64,000 nt of DNA from contig JAKSLD010000006.1 of NCBI GenBank assembly GCA_024401395.1, positions 62,001-126,000 of the forward strand, given 5' to 3'. The notes beneath the pieces were generated by a model. It did no database searches. It was not told the origin of the DNA and saw nothing but the letters and a program-made list of their open reading frames with translations. The position numbers and the translations under genes are program-made. Shown here piece by piece: positions 16,025 to 25,735 of the stretch. Positions within the stretch are counted from its first letter, which is position 1. Each line of letters starts with the position of its first letter. The DNA comes from Bacteroidales bacterium. GTDB lineage: Bacteria; Bacteroidota; Bacteroidia; Bacteroidales; Marinilabiliaceae.

Positions 16025-17491
16025 TCAGACGCTGAACTTAGGCTCGCAAGTGAGATTGATACCAAGGCGCTTGAACACTCGCTCGTCTACGGAAGAAAGG
16101 ATTACTGACGAGTGGACCTCGCAGCCTTTGAGCTTGCCCAACTGCTCCATGGCTATCTCTGCCAACGGATTAGTGGTCGCACTGATAGAGAGCGCTATAA
16201 GGGTCTCATCAGTATGCAGACGTGGATTGCGATTACCAAGATGATCGACCTTGAGGTGTTGAATAGGGTCAAGTATGACTGGCGCCATAAGGTGCATATC
16301 ATCTGGAACATTGCCTAATATCTTAAGGGCATTGAGAAGTAGGGCCGACGAAGCACCAAGAAGGTCGGTAGTCTTACCTGTTACAATAGTACCATCTGGC
16401 AACTCCATTGCTGCTGCTGGATGCCCTGTAGCTTTCTCCTTTGCCAAGGCAGGAGCTACGGTGCTGCGTACCTCTGGATTGACTCCTGCTTTACGCATGA
16501 GGAGCTTGAGCTTGTTGACTACATCCTCGTTGCACTTTCCCTGCTTGAATTCACAAGCTCCTATATAATAGCGACGTATTATCTCCTGACGGGAAGCCTC
16601 CTTGACTGCTTCATCGTCTGAAATGCAGTTGCCTACCATATTGACACCCATGTCAGTAGGCGATTTATATGGGCATTTACCCATAATCTTCTCAAAGAGT
16701 GCATCGAGAATAGGGAATGCCTCTACGTCGCGATTGTAGTTTACAGTTGTCTTACCATAAGCCTCAAGATGGAATGGGTCAATCATATTGACATCATTCA
16801 AATCTGCTGTAGCTGCTTCGTAGGCAAGATTGACAGGATGATTGAGAGCGATATTCCAGATAGGGAATGTCTCAAACTTAGCATAACCTGCCTTGATACC
16901 GCGATGATATTCGTGATAGACCTGAGAGAGACATGTAGCAAGCTTTCCAGAACCTGGACCAGGAGCAGTCACGACTACCAACTCTCGGGAAGTCTCTACA
17001 TAATCATTCTTGCCGAAGCCTGCCTCACTGACTACGCGAGATGTATTGGAAGGATAGCCCTCAATGGTATAGTGGTGATATACGCGGATGTCCATAGCCT
17101 CTAGACGTGCCTGAAAAGCCAATGCAAGAGGTTGGTTATTGAATCGTGTGAGGACTACGCTGGAAACATACAGTCCGAACCCGCGGAAAATGCCAATAAG
17201 GCGAATTACATCAAGGTCATATGTAATGCCAAGGTCGCCACGTATCTTATTCTTTTCGATATCATCTGCGTTGATGGCTATTACCATCTCCACTTTCTCC
17301 TTCAGTTGCAAGAGCATCTGAAGCTTACTGTCTGGCTGAAAACCTGGAAGAACGCGCGAAGCATGATTGTCGTCATAGAGTTTACCGCCGAATTCGAGGT
17401 AAAGTTTACCTCCAAACTGCGAAATGCGTTCTCTGATATGCTCCGATTGCATCTGCAGGTATTTGTCATTATCAAAACCTATCTGTATCAT
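16025..17491 (-). CDS. DUF1846 family protein
   Basis: 488 residues, the usual length for DUF1846, a conserved cytosolic family with known structures but no firmly established reaction. The N-terminus MIQIGFDNDKYLQMQSEHIRERI and the APGPGSGKLATCLSQVYHE stretch (about 175-193) are typical of the family. The latter resembles a nucleotide-binding loop. It stands alone: a TAACTTTG -7 box lies 37-44 bases upstream and a strong terminator closes it. The PD40 lipoprotein gene ends 83 bases upstream. I can name the family with confidence but not the function. Confidence 0.9.
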   Translation of the reverse strand: MIQIGFDNDKYLQMQSEHIRERISQFGGKLYLEFGGKLYDDNHASRVLPGFQPDSKLQMLLQLKEKVEMVIAINADDIEKNKIRGDLGITYDLDVIRLIGIFRGFGLYVSSVVLTRFNNQPLALAFQARLEAMDIRVYHHYTIEGYPSNTSRVVSEAGFGKNDYVETSRELVVVTAPGPGSGKLATCLSQVYHEYHRGIKAGYAKFETFPIWNIALNHPVNLAYEAATADLNDVNMIDPFHLEAYGKTTVNYNRDVEAFPILDALFEKIMGKCPYKSPTDMGVNMVGNCISDDEAVKEASRQEIIRRYYIGACEFKQGKCNEDVVNKLKLLMRKAGVNPEVRSTVAPALAKEKATGHPAAAMELPDGTIVTGKTTDLLGASSALLLNALKILGNVPDDMHLMAPVILDPIQHLKVDHLGNRNPRLHTDETLIALSISATTNPLAEIAMEQLGKLKGCEVHSSVILSSVDERVFKRLGINLTCEPKFSV

Positions 17492-17527
17492 TGCTTTATG
17501 TATTGTGCGATGCTTTAAATCGGGTTA

Positions 17528-17535
17528 CAAAGTTA
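17528..17535 (-). promoter_or_regulatory. Candidate -7 box for the DUF1846 gene
   Basis: The minus strand reads TAACTTTG, a full TAnnTTTG match, 37 bases before the start codon. TTTG motifs upstream are at 12 and 24 bases rather than the preferred 19-21. Confidence 0.5.
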
Positions 17536-17574
17536 GGCATTTATCGTCAAAACTCCTCACAAAGAATGTGAAAT

Positions 17575-19077
17575 CTATCTATAGAACTTTGCCTGCTGAG
17601 CATCTCGTTTCATTCTGCCGGCTATATCCTGTGGAGAAACTTCTACTGGTGTATTTATGAACTCTGGCACATTGAAGCTTCTCTGCAACTGCTTATTGCG
17701 CAATGGATTCTTCTGGGGTAGCACAAATGGCTTATGAGCATTTCCCCTTTCGTCTATGTACGATATATATGGTCGTGTATATGCACCATCTTCTCGCCGC
17801 GAACTGACTACCATCCATTTGCCATTGCTGCTCCAGCTATGGTAGCTCTCAACATCGCTGCTGTTCAACGCATCCATATATCGACCCTCTCCTGTTTCTG
17901 TATTTATCTGATAAATGTCTGCATCTCTATGCCATATATGGAACACGCCGAACGAGCCCAAAGTAACAATGAGGTACTTTCCATCTGGAGAAAATCTTGG
18001 TAACGTAGCACTTAGGCCAGGTTCTCTATAATACCTACTGGTCATAGTATCTGCCTTCAATACCATTTCTTCTTCGCCAAACGACCTGTCAGATAAATTG
18101 AACTTACGTCTAACTATATTGTACTTAAACTTATAATAATTTTCTCTCAATTCATCCCACTCAAACCCTTCTTGGGCAGCAACATTGTAGTCTGCTTTTG
18201 AGTAATACAGCCACTCTCCATCAGGAGACCATGTAGGAAAACATTCGAACTCTTTTGTACCTATGCTGACAGGGTATACTGTATTGGCCTCGACATCATA
18301 AAGTACCATATCACTCGCCACATCCTGTACTTCTACCTTATTCCTATCCAATGTATGAAATACCTGACCTGTATTGTTAAGTGAGTAAGCTATCAGATTA
18401 TCTTTAGGATGCCAAGCAGGATAAACACCGGCACTCATTGTTGAGTCGGTCTTGAGATTAACTTTATTGACCGTACCTCCGCTGACTATAACTGTACCTC
18501 CCAAGGCAGCTCTTGCGTGGAATTGGAACTCCCCTCCATTATAATTATGGAAAGAGTGACAGTTTATGCATTGTGATTTTTCTTCTGTACTCGTAATACG
18601 GGTGTCATATATCACATTCTCATCCCACGTAGTCAGATCGCGCTGATTGATACTTAGATCGGCATATAATATATACCCAGGAGAGACTAATCGATAGACA
18701 AGATACTGATCTATCTCGCTATTTTCAACGGTCATAGTCCATGAAGCCCCCTTATACCATTTACCTCCTTTTTTCAAATACGGCTCTACTACCAGTTCTC
18801 CTCCTTCTGAAATGAGTTCATGCCACTCGTCTATATCTGGCACTACGCTTTGACCAGAAACAACAATCTGCCTATCTCCCAGCTTTATAGCTGTGACATA
18901 ATCTTCAGCCTCTGTGAAAATATGGAAAGTCAATGGAGCTATGTTCGACGGAATGAATACCCCGTTATAATCAGGATACACCTCAACTTTTTCCTGTAAG
19001 TCAGAATACTCTGCCGGAATATTGGCACTACACGATACCAATAAAAGAACTGTAAGTATATATGAAAGAAGCCTCAT
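17575..19077 (-). CDS. PD40/TolB-like beta-propeller lipoprotein with a CxxCH motif
   Basis: 500 residues. A lipobox (LLVSC, Cys16) marks it as a lipoprotein. Near the middle of the N-terminal half is CINCH (170-174), a c-type haem attachment signature, followed by HSFHNYNGG. WD40-like PD40 strands follow, with repeats such as AWHPKDNLIAYS, FPTWSPDGEWLYYS, LPRFSPDGKYLIVT and WSSNGKWMVVS. The C-terminus has a PLRNKQLQRSFNVPEF tail. It may be a periplasmic haem lipoprotein with a propeller, but its function is unknown. Its start overlaps the DUF6057 stop by four bases (ATGA), so the two are translationally coupled. It is the last gene of the pheS-his unit. Confidence 0.78.
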   Translation of the reverse strand: MRLLSYILTVLLLVSCSANIPAEYSDLQEKVEVYPDYNGVFIPSNIAPLTFHIFTEAEDYVTAIKLGDRQIVVSGQSVVPDIDEWHELISEGGELVVEPYLKKGGKWYKGASWTMTVENSEIDQYLVYRLVSPGYILYADLSINQRDLTTWDENVIYDTRITSTEEKSQCINCHSFHNYNGGEFQFHARAALGGTVIVSGGTVNKVNLKTDSTMSAGVYPAWHPKDNLIAYSLNNTGQVFHTLDRNKVEVQDVASDMVLYDVEANTVYPVSIGTKEFECFPTWSPDGEWLYYSKADYNVAAQEGFEWDELRENYYKFKYNIVRRKFNLSDRSFGEEEMVLKADTMTSRYYREPGLSATLPRFSPDGKYLIVTLGSFGVFHIWHRDADIYQINTETGEGRYMDALNSSDVESYHSWSSNGKWMVVSSRREDGAYTRPYISYIDERGNAHKPFVLPQKNPLRNKQLQRSFNVPEFINTPVEVSPQDIAGRMKRDAQQAKFYR

Positions 19078-20867
19078 ATTATTCCTCTATTAAGAGTGTA
19101 GTAATAAAAATAAGTGCGACCAAATCGTTGCCATAGTATAGCAGCCTGCTCATCTGAAGAGAGATGTTCCGTGCTCTGGTATGCTTTTTTGAACTGTTCG
19201 AATGTTCGTTTGACTTCATAGGAATATGGCAGATTCAGCATTTTCTCATCCCCATCCAACGTCGCCATTAACAATGCCGCCTCTTGATAATGCTTAGGCA
19301 TATCTACAAGCTCACTATTCAATGTCACATACTGGATTAAGCGTTCAAAGAATAACTTATGGTCGCGCTTAATCATAGCTGAGATCATACCAAACTCTTG
19401 AATATTACTGTCATTCGCGTCACACCTGGCATAATAATCGAATATATTGTCTGAAGTATTACCATTTTCTACCTCAAGGCTATTACGATAACGCATCAAT
19501 GAGCGCACCCACATTATTTCTGTATCTTCTTTTATCAATGTAGGATTCTTTGCCAACGAATAATAGTAATCAGCCCAATCTTTGTGGAATTTTGTCTGGC
19601 TCAACACATCTAGATACCTCAACGCTAGCCTATAATCCCCCATTGTAATGGCACATTTTACAAAACTCTTGAGATTCTCGACACTCCAACCGATACTGAC
19701 ACTAGTTTCCATAGTCCACCTATAAGCAAGATAAGGCATACCTGCATAATAGTATTGCTGACTTGCACATATCTGTGGCAATGACAAATCGTATGGAGCT
19801 TTTGACTTCTGGGTCTCATTCATATATGAGAATGCATAATCTCCTAACTTCCCTATTCTCCATAATGCCATGTTTCTAGCAAAGACTATCTGTCTAGTAG
19901 GATTGTAAAGCTTATTATTATCATCCACTACTTCCAATACTCTCATCCAGTCCCCACTTTCCATGGCCTTGGTGATCTTTAGTTCTCTTCTGAAATTGTT
20001 ATTGTTGTAATTACATCCCACTACTTCCCCTATGGACAATAACGTCACGGCGCTCACAAAATACATCTTGACTCTATCCTTTACGGCCACCCTACTAACC
20101 AGAGGCAGAAAGAGTCCGATAACTATTCCTAAATATGGAATCATGTATATTGCCTGCCACCCTTTAGCCATATAAAGACTTGGTAATGCTGCATATACCA
20201 TCTGGCTCATCATTACTGTGACATGTGTATAGTAGAATATCATACAAGCCACAAATGTTGCGGCTATAGCAATCAATATATTAATGACTTTGTTACCACC
20301 AGACCAAACTGCCATTACCAATGGAGCCAATATTCCGTATGCCCCCATCAACGGATAAGCCACTAATGCGACTAACGCTATAAATGCGCTCTGCCAATAG
20401 CCTCTCAGGATAGATGAGATATACAACAGCACAGAGATTACAAACAATGCAAGTGTAGGCACAACTAAAAAGCCTTGCAATTTTATATAGAACAATGAAT
20501 ACCCTATCTGGGAAATAACAGAATAGAGAGAAACAGGTACAAATATGAGAAGCCCCATAAGTTTCCTCTCTATTTTCATTCCCTCTGCCAATAAATATAC
20601 CGTAATACTCCATAGAGCGACCAGCATCACTACTCCTAATATAGGATAGTAGAAAAACTGTGTCAAAAAAGCAGACGCATATGTGAGCCAGCCTCCAGGC
20701 TGAGCGGTAGAGTCATTGAAGAACTGCTCCGTGGGCAAAAAGAGACTCTTTTCTTGTGCCCTGAAAAGCAAGTCAGTATGTTGCAACAACAACATAACTC
20801 CCATAGAGACTACAACAACCCACAATAAACTATAAGGTAGGTAATGTATCAGCTTCTTCAAATTCAT
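19074..20867 (-). CDS. DUF6057-like polytopic membrane protein
   Basis: 597 residues. The first half (about 1-300) contains roughly ten hydrophobic helices, beginning with YSLLWVVVVSMGVMLLLQH. The second half is soluble and helix-rich, with paired helices suggestive of tetratricopeptide-like repeats (MALWRIGKLGDYAFSYM, YRLALRYLDVLSQTKF). The layout resembles the Bacteroidota family DUF6057; that name is from recall. It starts 23 bases after hisB and overlaps the PD40 gene. Role unknown; the coupling suggests that the two act together in the envelope. Confidence 0.75.
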   Translation of the reverse strand: MNLKKLIHYLPYSLLWVVVVSMGVMLLLQHTDLLFRAQEKSLFLPTEQFFNDSTAQPGGWLTYASAFLTQFFYYPILGVVMLVALWSITVYLLAEGMKIERKLMGLLIFVPVSLYSVISQIGYSLFYIKLQGFLVVPTLALFVISVLLYISSILRGYWQSAFIALVALVAYPLMGAYGILAPLVMAVWSGGNKVINILIAIAATFVACMIFYYTHVTVMMSQMVYAALPSLYMAKGWQAIYMIPYLGIVIGLFLPLVSRVAVKDRVKMYFVSAVTLLSIGEVVGCNYNNNNFRRELKITKAMESGDWMRVLEVVDDNNKLYNPTRQIVFARNMALWRIGKLGDYAFSYMNETQKSKAPYDLSLPQICASQQYYYAGMPYLAYRWTMETSVSIGWSVENLKSFVKCAITMGDYRLALRYLDVLSQTKFHKDWADYYYSLAKNPTLIKEDTEIMWVRSLMRYRNSLEVENGNTSDNIFDYYARCDANDSNIQEFGMISAMIKRDHKLFFERLIQYVTLNSELVDMPKHYQEAALLMATLDGDEKMLNLPYSYEVKRTFEQFKKAYQSTEHLSSDEQAAILWQRFGRTYFYYYTLNRGII

Positions 20868-20890
20868 ATATCGTGTTAACTGCCCAGCAT

Positions 20891-22039
20891 TTATAAAGTT
20901 CCCTTCGTACTAGGCAACTGATATTTATATATATCTCTCTTTACGGCCATCTTGATACTCTTGGCCAAAGCCTTGAAAATTCCCTCTATCTTGTGATGCT
21001 CATTCTGACCGATTGCCTTTATATTAAGGTTCATCTTGGCAGCATCGGAGAAACTCTTGAAGAAATGGAGGAACATCTCTGTAGGCATATCGCCTATCAT
21101 CTCGCGCTTGAATTCTGCATCCCATACTAGCCATGGGCGACCTCCGAAGTCAAGTGCCACAGAACACAAACAGTCGTCCATAGGCAGACAGAACCCGTAA
21201 CGCTCTATTCCTCTCTTGTCCCCAAGGGCCTTAAGCACGCACTCTCCAAGAGCTATGGCTGTATCTTCCATAGTATGATGCTCGTCAACATTGAGATCGC
21301 CTTTGACTTTTATGGTCAAATCCGACAATGAGTGCTTTCCTATCTGCTCGAGCATATGGTCAAAAAAGCCTAAACCCGTAGAGATATCACATTTGCCTGT
21401 GCCATCAAGGTTAATCTCTACGAAGATATCTGTCTCTTTGGTAGTTCTCTGTACTCGTGCCGTACGCTCTCCTGCAAAAAGTAGTTCTGATATCTGGTTC
21501 CAGGATTCTACGTATGTCACACCATCTGGCATAGCTCCTAGCTCATGTACAGAAGAAAATTCTGTCTTGCCTTCTATGTTTGTGAGATCTGGATTTGAAA
21601 GTATCAATGCCTTACAGCCAAGGTTGCGTGCCAACTGTGCATCTGTCTCTCTGTCACCGATTACATAGCAGTTGGCCATATCTACCTCAGGATTGTTCAT
21701 ATACTCTGTCAACATTCCTGTACCAGGCTTGCGGTTTGGATGGTTGTCTTCTGGGTAGTGCTCGTCTATCTTCTCTGCCGCAAATTCTATCCCCTCTCCT
21801 TTCAGCGTCTGCATAACCAATTTATGGAGAGGAAGAAATTTCTCCATAGGATTTGCAGGCGTACCAAGACCATCTTGATTGCTCACCAATACGAGTTCGA
21901 AATCTAACTTCTGAGCAATGAACGATAGGTTTCTCATCATTCCTGGCACAAATACCAATTTCTCTAGACTGTCTATCTGCTCATCTGCTGGTTCTTTGAT
22001 AAGTGTGCCGTCTCTGTCTATAAAAAGAATTCTCTTCAT
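20891..22039 (-). CDS. hisB: Bifunctional histidinol-phosphatase / imidazoleglycerol-phosphate dehydratase
   Basis: 382 residues. The N-terminal HAD-type phosphatase domain (about 1-165) has DRDGT (8-12) and a Zn-binding loop region ([17 protein letters not shown]). The C-terminal dehydratase (about 190-382) has the metal-binding [15 protein letters not shown] and [14 protein letters not shown] motifs. It performs the IGP dehydration and histidinol-phosphate hydrolysis steps of histidine synthesis in one polypeptide, as in enterics and Bacteroides. hisC precedes it by 30 bases, and a membrane protein of unknown role follows after 23 bases. Confidence 0.97.
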   Translation of the reverse strand: MKRILFIDRDGTLIKEPADEQIDSLEKLVFVPGMMRNLSFIAQKLDFELVLVSNQDGLGTPANPMEKFLPLHKLVMQTLKGEGIEFAAEKIDEHYPEDNHPNRKPGTGMLTEYMNNPEVDMANCYVIGDRETDAQLARNLGCKALILSNPDLTNIEGKTEFSSVHELGAMPDGVTYVESWNQISELLFAGERTARVQRTTKETDIFVEINLDGTGKCDISTGLGFFDHMLEQIGKHSLSDLTIKVKGDLNVDEHHTMEDTAIALGECVLKALGDKRGIERYGFCLPMDDCLCSVALDFGGRPWLVWDAEFKREMIGDMPTEMFLHFFKSFSDAAKMNLNIKAIGQNEHHKIEGIFKALAKSIKMAVKRDIYKYQLPSTKGTL

Positions 22040-22069
22040 CTCGTACTGTGTGATAAATATATATGTGTG

Positions 22070-23092
22070 TTACTGTATTTCTGAAAGAAGTATATCGTTC
22101 TCTTCTGGAGTACCTACTGTAATGCGAAGGCAGTTCTGACATAGTGTAACATTTGTTCTGTTACGTGTCACGATCTCTTTATTTGCTAAGTCCTTATACA
22201 TCGCATTGGCATCGTCAACCTCAACGAGAAGGAAATTGGCATCACTTGGATATATCTTCTTTACCTTGCTCTTCTTCGCTAGTTCTGCTGCCAATCTTGA
22301 CCTCTGCTCAAGAATAATCTTGACTTGCTTCTCTTTTTCTGCAACCTCATCAAGTTTCTTGAACACAAATTCCTGAGTAAGAAGATTTATATTGTATGGA
22401 TACTTTACCTTATTGAAATACCCTATTATCTCTTCTGATGCGAACGCCATACCGCAACGGACTCCTGCCAAGCCCCATGCCTTAGAGAATGTCTGTAATA
22501 CTATGAGGTTCTCATATTTGTCAAGACTTGCCAACCACGACTCTTCTGAGGAAAAATCTACATAAGCCTCATCTATAACCACTATGCCCTCAAAGCCTTT
22601 GATTACTTTCTCTACTTCTGCCCTGTTAAGCAAATTGCCTGATGGATTGTTAGGAGAACATAGCCAAATTACGTGTGTATTCTCGTCTATCGCAGCAAGC
22701 ACCTTGTCGGCATTCAACTTAAACCCGTCTTCAAGAACTACTTTCTTGTACTCTACATTATTTATGTCGGCACATACGCCATACATACCATAACTTGGAG
22801 CAATGGCTACTGCATTATCTTTCCCAGGCTCACAGAATATTCTGTATACCAAGTCTATTGGCTCATCGGAACCGTTGCCTAGCATAATCTGTGTAGCTCT
22901 CACACCTTTCAACTTGGCAATCTTTTCTTTCAATGCCAACTGTAGTGGATCTGGGTAACGGTTATACCCATTCTGGAATGGATTTTCATTGGCATCCACG
23001 AATACTCGTGCATTTCCCTTGAACTCGTCGCGGGCACAACTGTATGGTGCGAGCGATAGTATATTTTGACGAATGTATTTCGATAGGTCCAT
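22070..23092 (-). CDS. hisC: Histidinol-phosphate aminotransferase
   Basis: 340 residues, a class I/II PLP-dependent aminotransferase. PLP-binding Lys204 lies in TFSKAWGLAG. The substrate and PLP contacts ANENPF (about 34-39) and CSPNNPSG (about 145-152) are present. It converts imidazole-acetol phosphate and glutamate to histidinol phosphate. It lies between hisD (27 bases) and hisB (30 bases), confirming the histidine assignment over related aminotransferases. Confidence 0.97.
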   Translation of the reverse strand: MDLSKYIRQNILSLAPYSCARDEFKGNARVFVDANENPFQNGYNRYPDPLQLALKEKIAKLKGVRATQIMLGNGSDEPIDLVYRIFCEPGKDNAVAIAPSYGMYGVCADINNVEYKKVVLEDGFKLNADKVLAAIDENTHVIWLCSPNNPSGNLLNRAEVEKVIKGFEGIVVIDEAYVDFSSEESWLASLDKYENLIVLQTFSKAWGLAGVRCGMAFASEEIIGYFNKVKYPYNINLLTQEFVFKKLDEVAEKEKQVKIILEQRSRLAAELAKKSKVKKIYPSDANFLLVEVDDANAMYKDLANKEIVTRNRTNVTLCQNCLRITVGTPEENDILLSEIQ

Positions 23093-23119
23093 TGTGTAGT
23101 CGTTTTGTAGATTGTTGAT

Positions 23120-24406
23120 TTACTTTTCTACTGACAGTCTTCTGAGTGTCATCGCATTCTGATGTGCAAATAGCTGCTCATTCTCTGCCATCACCTCTAC
23201 TATCTGGGCTATATTCTTTATACCCTCTGGCGTAATCTGCTGATATGTCATCTTCTTTCGGAAACTGTCGAGATTTACACCACTGTAGGCATGGGCATAA
23301 CCACTAGTAGGTAATGTGTGGTTAGTACCTGAAGCATAGTCTCCGGCGCTCTCTGGAGTCAAATGGCCAAGGAAGAGTGAACCTGCATTTTCTATACGGT
23401 CTGCTATCTTCATTGGGTCATTTGTCGATATGATCAAATGCTCTGGAGCGTATGCATTGGTAATGTCTATTACCTCATCAAGGTCTTTTACCAGGATAAT
23501 ACGACTATGCTCTAGTGATTTCTGCGCCAGTTCGAGTCTTGGCAAAGCTGCTACTTGCTTGTCTACCTCGGCTACTACCGCTCCGACTAGCTCTTTTGAT
23601 GATGTAATGAGGATAGCCTGACTGTCAGCACCGTGCTCTGCCTGGCTCAATAGGTCAGCCGCAACAAACGCTGGATTTGCAGTCTCGTCTGCTATCACTT
23701 CTACTTCACTAGGACCTGCCGGCATATCTATAGCCACGTCTTTTAGGCTCACTTGCTGCTTGGCTGCTGTCACGTATTGGTTGCCTGGACCGAATATCTT
23801 ATATACCTTTGGTACACTTTCTGTACCGTATGCCATAGCGCCAATTGCTTGAACACCACCTATCTTGTATATGTCGCTCACTCCTGCAACCTTGGCAGCA
23901 AATAACACTGCTGGGTGTACCTTGCCGTTTTTCGCCGGAGGGGTACATAGCACAATCTGCTTGCAGCCTGCTATCTTAGCTGGCAATGCTAACATCAATA
24001 CTGTAGAAAACAGTGGCGCTGTGCCGCCTGGGATGTAGAGTCCTACTTTTGATATAGCTTTTGCCTTCTGCCAACAATGGACTCCAGGCATGGTTTCTAC
24101 CGAAGGTAATTCTTGGTCTTGAGCAGCATGGAACTTTGCAATGTTCTTCGCCGCATCTTCAATGGCACTCTTCAATTCGGCAGAAATCAATGTCTCTGCC
24201 TCTTTGAGTTCTGCCTCTCCTACCTTCAGGTCTGCTAGCTCAACTTTATCAAACTTGAGCTCATACTCTTTGACAGCCGCATCTCCTCGCTCACGGACAT
24301 CGTTCAATACGCCCTGAACTGTAGCTATCAGACTGCTATTATCAAAATGGGGACGAGCTAACAACTCGTCCCACTGTTCTTTACTTGGATACTCTACTAC
24401 TCTCAT
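23120..24406 (-). CDS. hisD: Histidinol dehydrogenase
   Basis: 428 residues, normal length. It oxidises histidinol to histidine with two NAD+. Recognisable stretches are GGTAPLFSTVLMLALPAKIAGC, GPGNQYVTAAKQ, the catalytic region with QAEHGADSQA, and the Zn/substrate region APEHLIIST with HLTPESAGDYASGTNHTLPTSGYA. In many Bacteroidales hisG is directly upstream; here pheS takes that place, 54 bases away. Confidence 0.97.
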   Translation of the reverse strand: MRVVEYPSKEQWDELLARPHFDNSSLIATVQGVLNDVRERGDAAVKEYELKFDKVELADLKVGEAELKEAETLISAELKSAIEDAAKNIAKFHAAQDQELPSVETMPGVHCWQKAKAISKVGLYIPGGTAPLFSTVLMLALPAKIAGCKQIVLCTPPAKNGKVHPAVLFAAKVAGVSDIYKIGGVQAIGAMAYGTESVPKVYKIFGPGNQYVTAAKQQVSLKDVAIDMPAGPSEVEVIADETANPAFVAADLLSQAEHGADSQAILITSSKELVGAVVAEVDKQVAALPRLELAQKSLEHSRIILVKDLDEVIDITNAYAPEHLIISTNDPMKIADRIENAGSLFLGHLTPESAGDYASGTNHTLPTSGYAHAYSGVNLDSFRKKMTYQQITPEGIKNIAQIVEVMAENEQLFAHQNAMTLRRLSVEK

Positions 24407-24460
24407 CGAATATCTAATGCTGTATATATACGTGTGTGTATTTCGAAGGGAAGCCTCTGA

Positions 24461-25480
24461 TTAGAGCGCTCTCTCAAACTGCGAAAGGAATCTTACGTCG
24501 TTCTCAAAGAACAATCGTATATCCTTTACCTGATAGCGAAGCATAGCAATACGCTCTACACCCATACCGAATGCAAAGCCGCTGTACTTCTTGCTGTCTA
24601 TCTTGTTCGCCTCAAGAACTGCTGGGTCTACCATACCGCAGCCCAAAATCTCAAGCCAGCCTGTGCCCTTACATACACCACAGCCCTTGCCGCCACAGAG
24701 TGAACAGCTGACGTCCATCTCTGCAGATGGCTCTGTGAATGGGAAATATGAAGGACGAAGACGAATCTGTGTGTCAGGACCGAACATCTCCTTGGCAAAG
24801 TATATCAATGTCTGCTTCAAGTCGGCAAATGATACATTCTCTGCTACATAAAGACCTTCTACCTGATGGAAGATACAGTGAGCTCGCGCAGAGATGGCCT
24901 CATTACGGAATACACGACCTGGGAAAATCGAACGGATTGGTGGACGGTACTTCTCCATAACACGTACTTGAACACTTGATGTGTGTGTTCTCAATACGAT
25001 ATCTGGATTGTTGTTGATGAAGAATGTGTCTTGCATATCTCTTGCAGGATGCTCTGGTGGGAAGTTGAGGGCTGTAAATACGTGCCAGTCATCTTCTACT
25101 TCCGGACCGTCTGCTACCGTAAAGCCGAGACGCGCAAATATGTTGATAATATCATTCTTGACAATAGACAATGGGTGACGCCCGCCAAGGTCTAGTGATA
25201 CGCCTGGCTTCGAAACATCATCTTTATTTGCAGCTTCTGCTACCTGCTCATTCTGCGCACGGAGCTCGTTGATACGGTTCTGCGCCAAATCCTTCAACTG
25301 GTTGAGCTGCTTACCTACCTCTCTCTTGAGCTCAGGACTAACCTGCTTAAACTCATCAAAGAGTTGCGTAATCTTACCCTTCTTACTGAGGAACTCTATA
25401 CGGAGGGCCTCAACTTCCTCTAGCTTAGAGGCGTTCCAGCCTTGGACTTCGTCCAAGAGATTCTTTATCTTGTCTAACAT
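24461..25480 (-). CDS. pheS: Phenylalanyl-tRNA synthetase alpha subunit
   Basis: 339 residues. An N-terminal coiled-coil tRNA-binding arm (about 1-90) precedes the class II catalytic core (about 110-335), with ARAHCIFHQVEGLYV (motif 2 area) and FAFGMGVERIAMLRY (motif 3). With PheT, not in this window, it charges tRNA-Phe. It heads the minus-strand unit with hisDCB. A CTTG-N20-TAACTTTG promoter candidate lies just upstream, giving a leader of about 25 bases. Confidence 0.97.
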   Translation of the reverse strand: MLDKIKNLLDEVQGWNASKLEEVEALRIEFLSKKGKITQLFDEFKQVSPELKREVGKQLNQLKDLAQNRINELRAQNEQVAEAANKDDVSKPGVSLDLGGRHPLSIVKNDIINIFARLGFTVADGPEVEDDWHVFTALNFPPEHPARDMQDTFFINNNPDIVLRTHTSSVQVRVMEKYRPPIRSIFPGRVFRNEAISARAHCIFHQVEGLYVAENVSFADLKQTLIYFAKEMFGPDTQIRLRPSYFPFTEPSAEMDVSCSLCGGKGCGVCKGTGWLEILGCGMVDPAVLEANKIDSKKYSGFAFGMGVERIAMLRYQVKDIRLFFENDVRFLSQFERAL

Positions 25481-25511
25481 GTTATCTTGATATACTCTGT
25501 CTTATAAGTCG

Positions 25512-25543
25512 CAAAGTTAATACAAAAATCGCCCGAAATCAAG
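25512..25543 (-). promoter_or_regulatory. Promoter of the pheS-his unit
   Basis: The minus strand shows CTTG, 20 bases, then TAACTTTG: a full -7 element and three of four -33 bases at the preferred spacing. The start of pheS lies 32 bases downstream. Confidence 0.7.
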
Positions 25544-25580
25544 AACACTGAATAATATAACATTTATCATGCCTCACAAA

Positions 25581-25620
25581 ATAAAAAATTACGATGAACA
25601 AGGTATCTCATACTACGCTC
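25581..25620 (+). repeat. Dispersed repeat, copy 3 (core ACGATGAACAAGG)
   Basis: AAAAAATTACGATGAACAAGG, then TATCTCATACTAC. It is followed to about 25660 by short imperfect tandem units of the type CTCAAACTA. Non-coding, between the pheS promoter and the terminator of the second SusCD pair. Confidence 0.6.
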
Positions 25621-25681
25621 AAGCTAGGCACATACTATGCTCAAACTACACTCAAACTAGACAGCGTTATGGATAACACAT

Positions 25682-25713
25682 AAAAAAAAGGAGACCCCGG
25701 AACGGAGTCTCCT
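25682..25713 (-). terminator. Rho-independent terminator of the second SusCD pair
   Basis: Arms AGGAGACCCCG and CGGAGTCTCCT (one G-U pair) around a short loop, followed on the minus strand by eight T. It begins 23 bases past the susD stop. Confidence 0.9.
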
Positions 25714-25735
25714 GAATATCTAAACTAGTAAAAGA

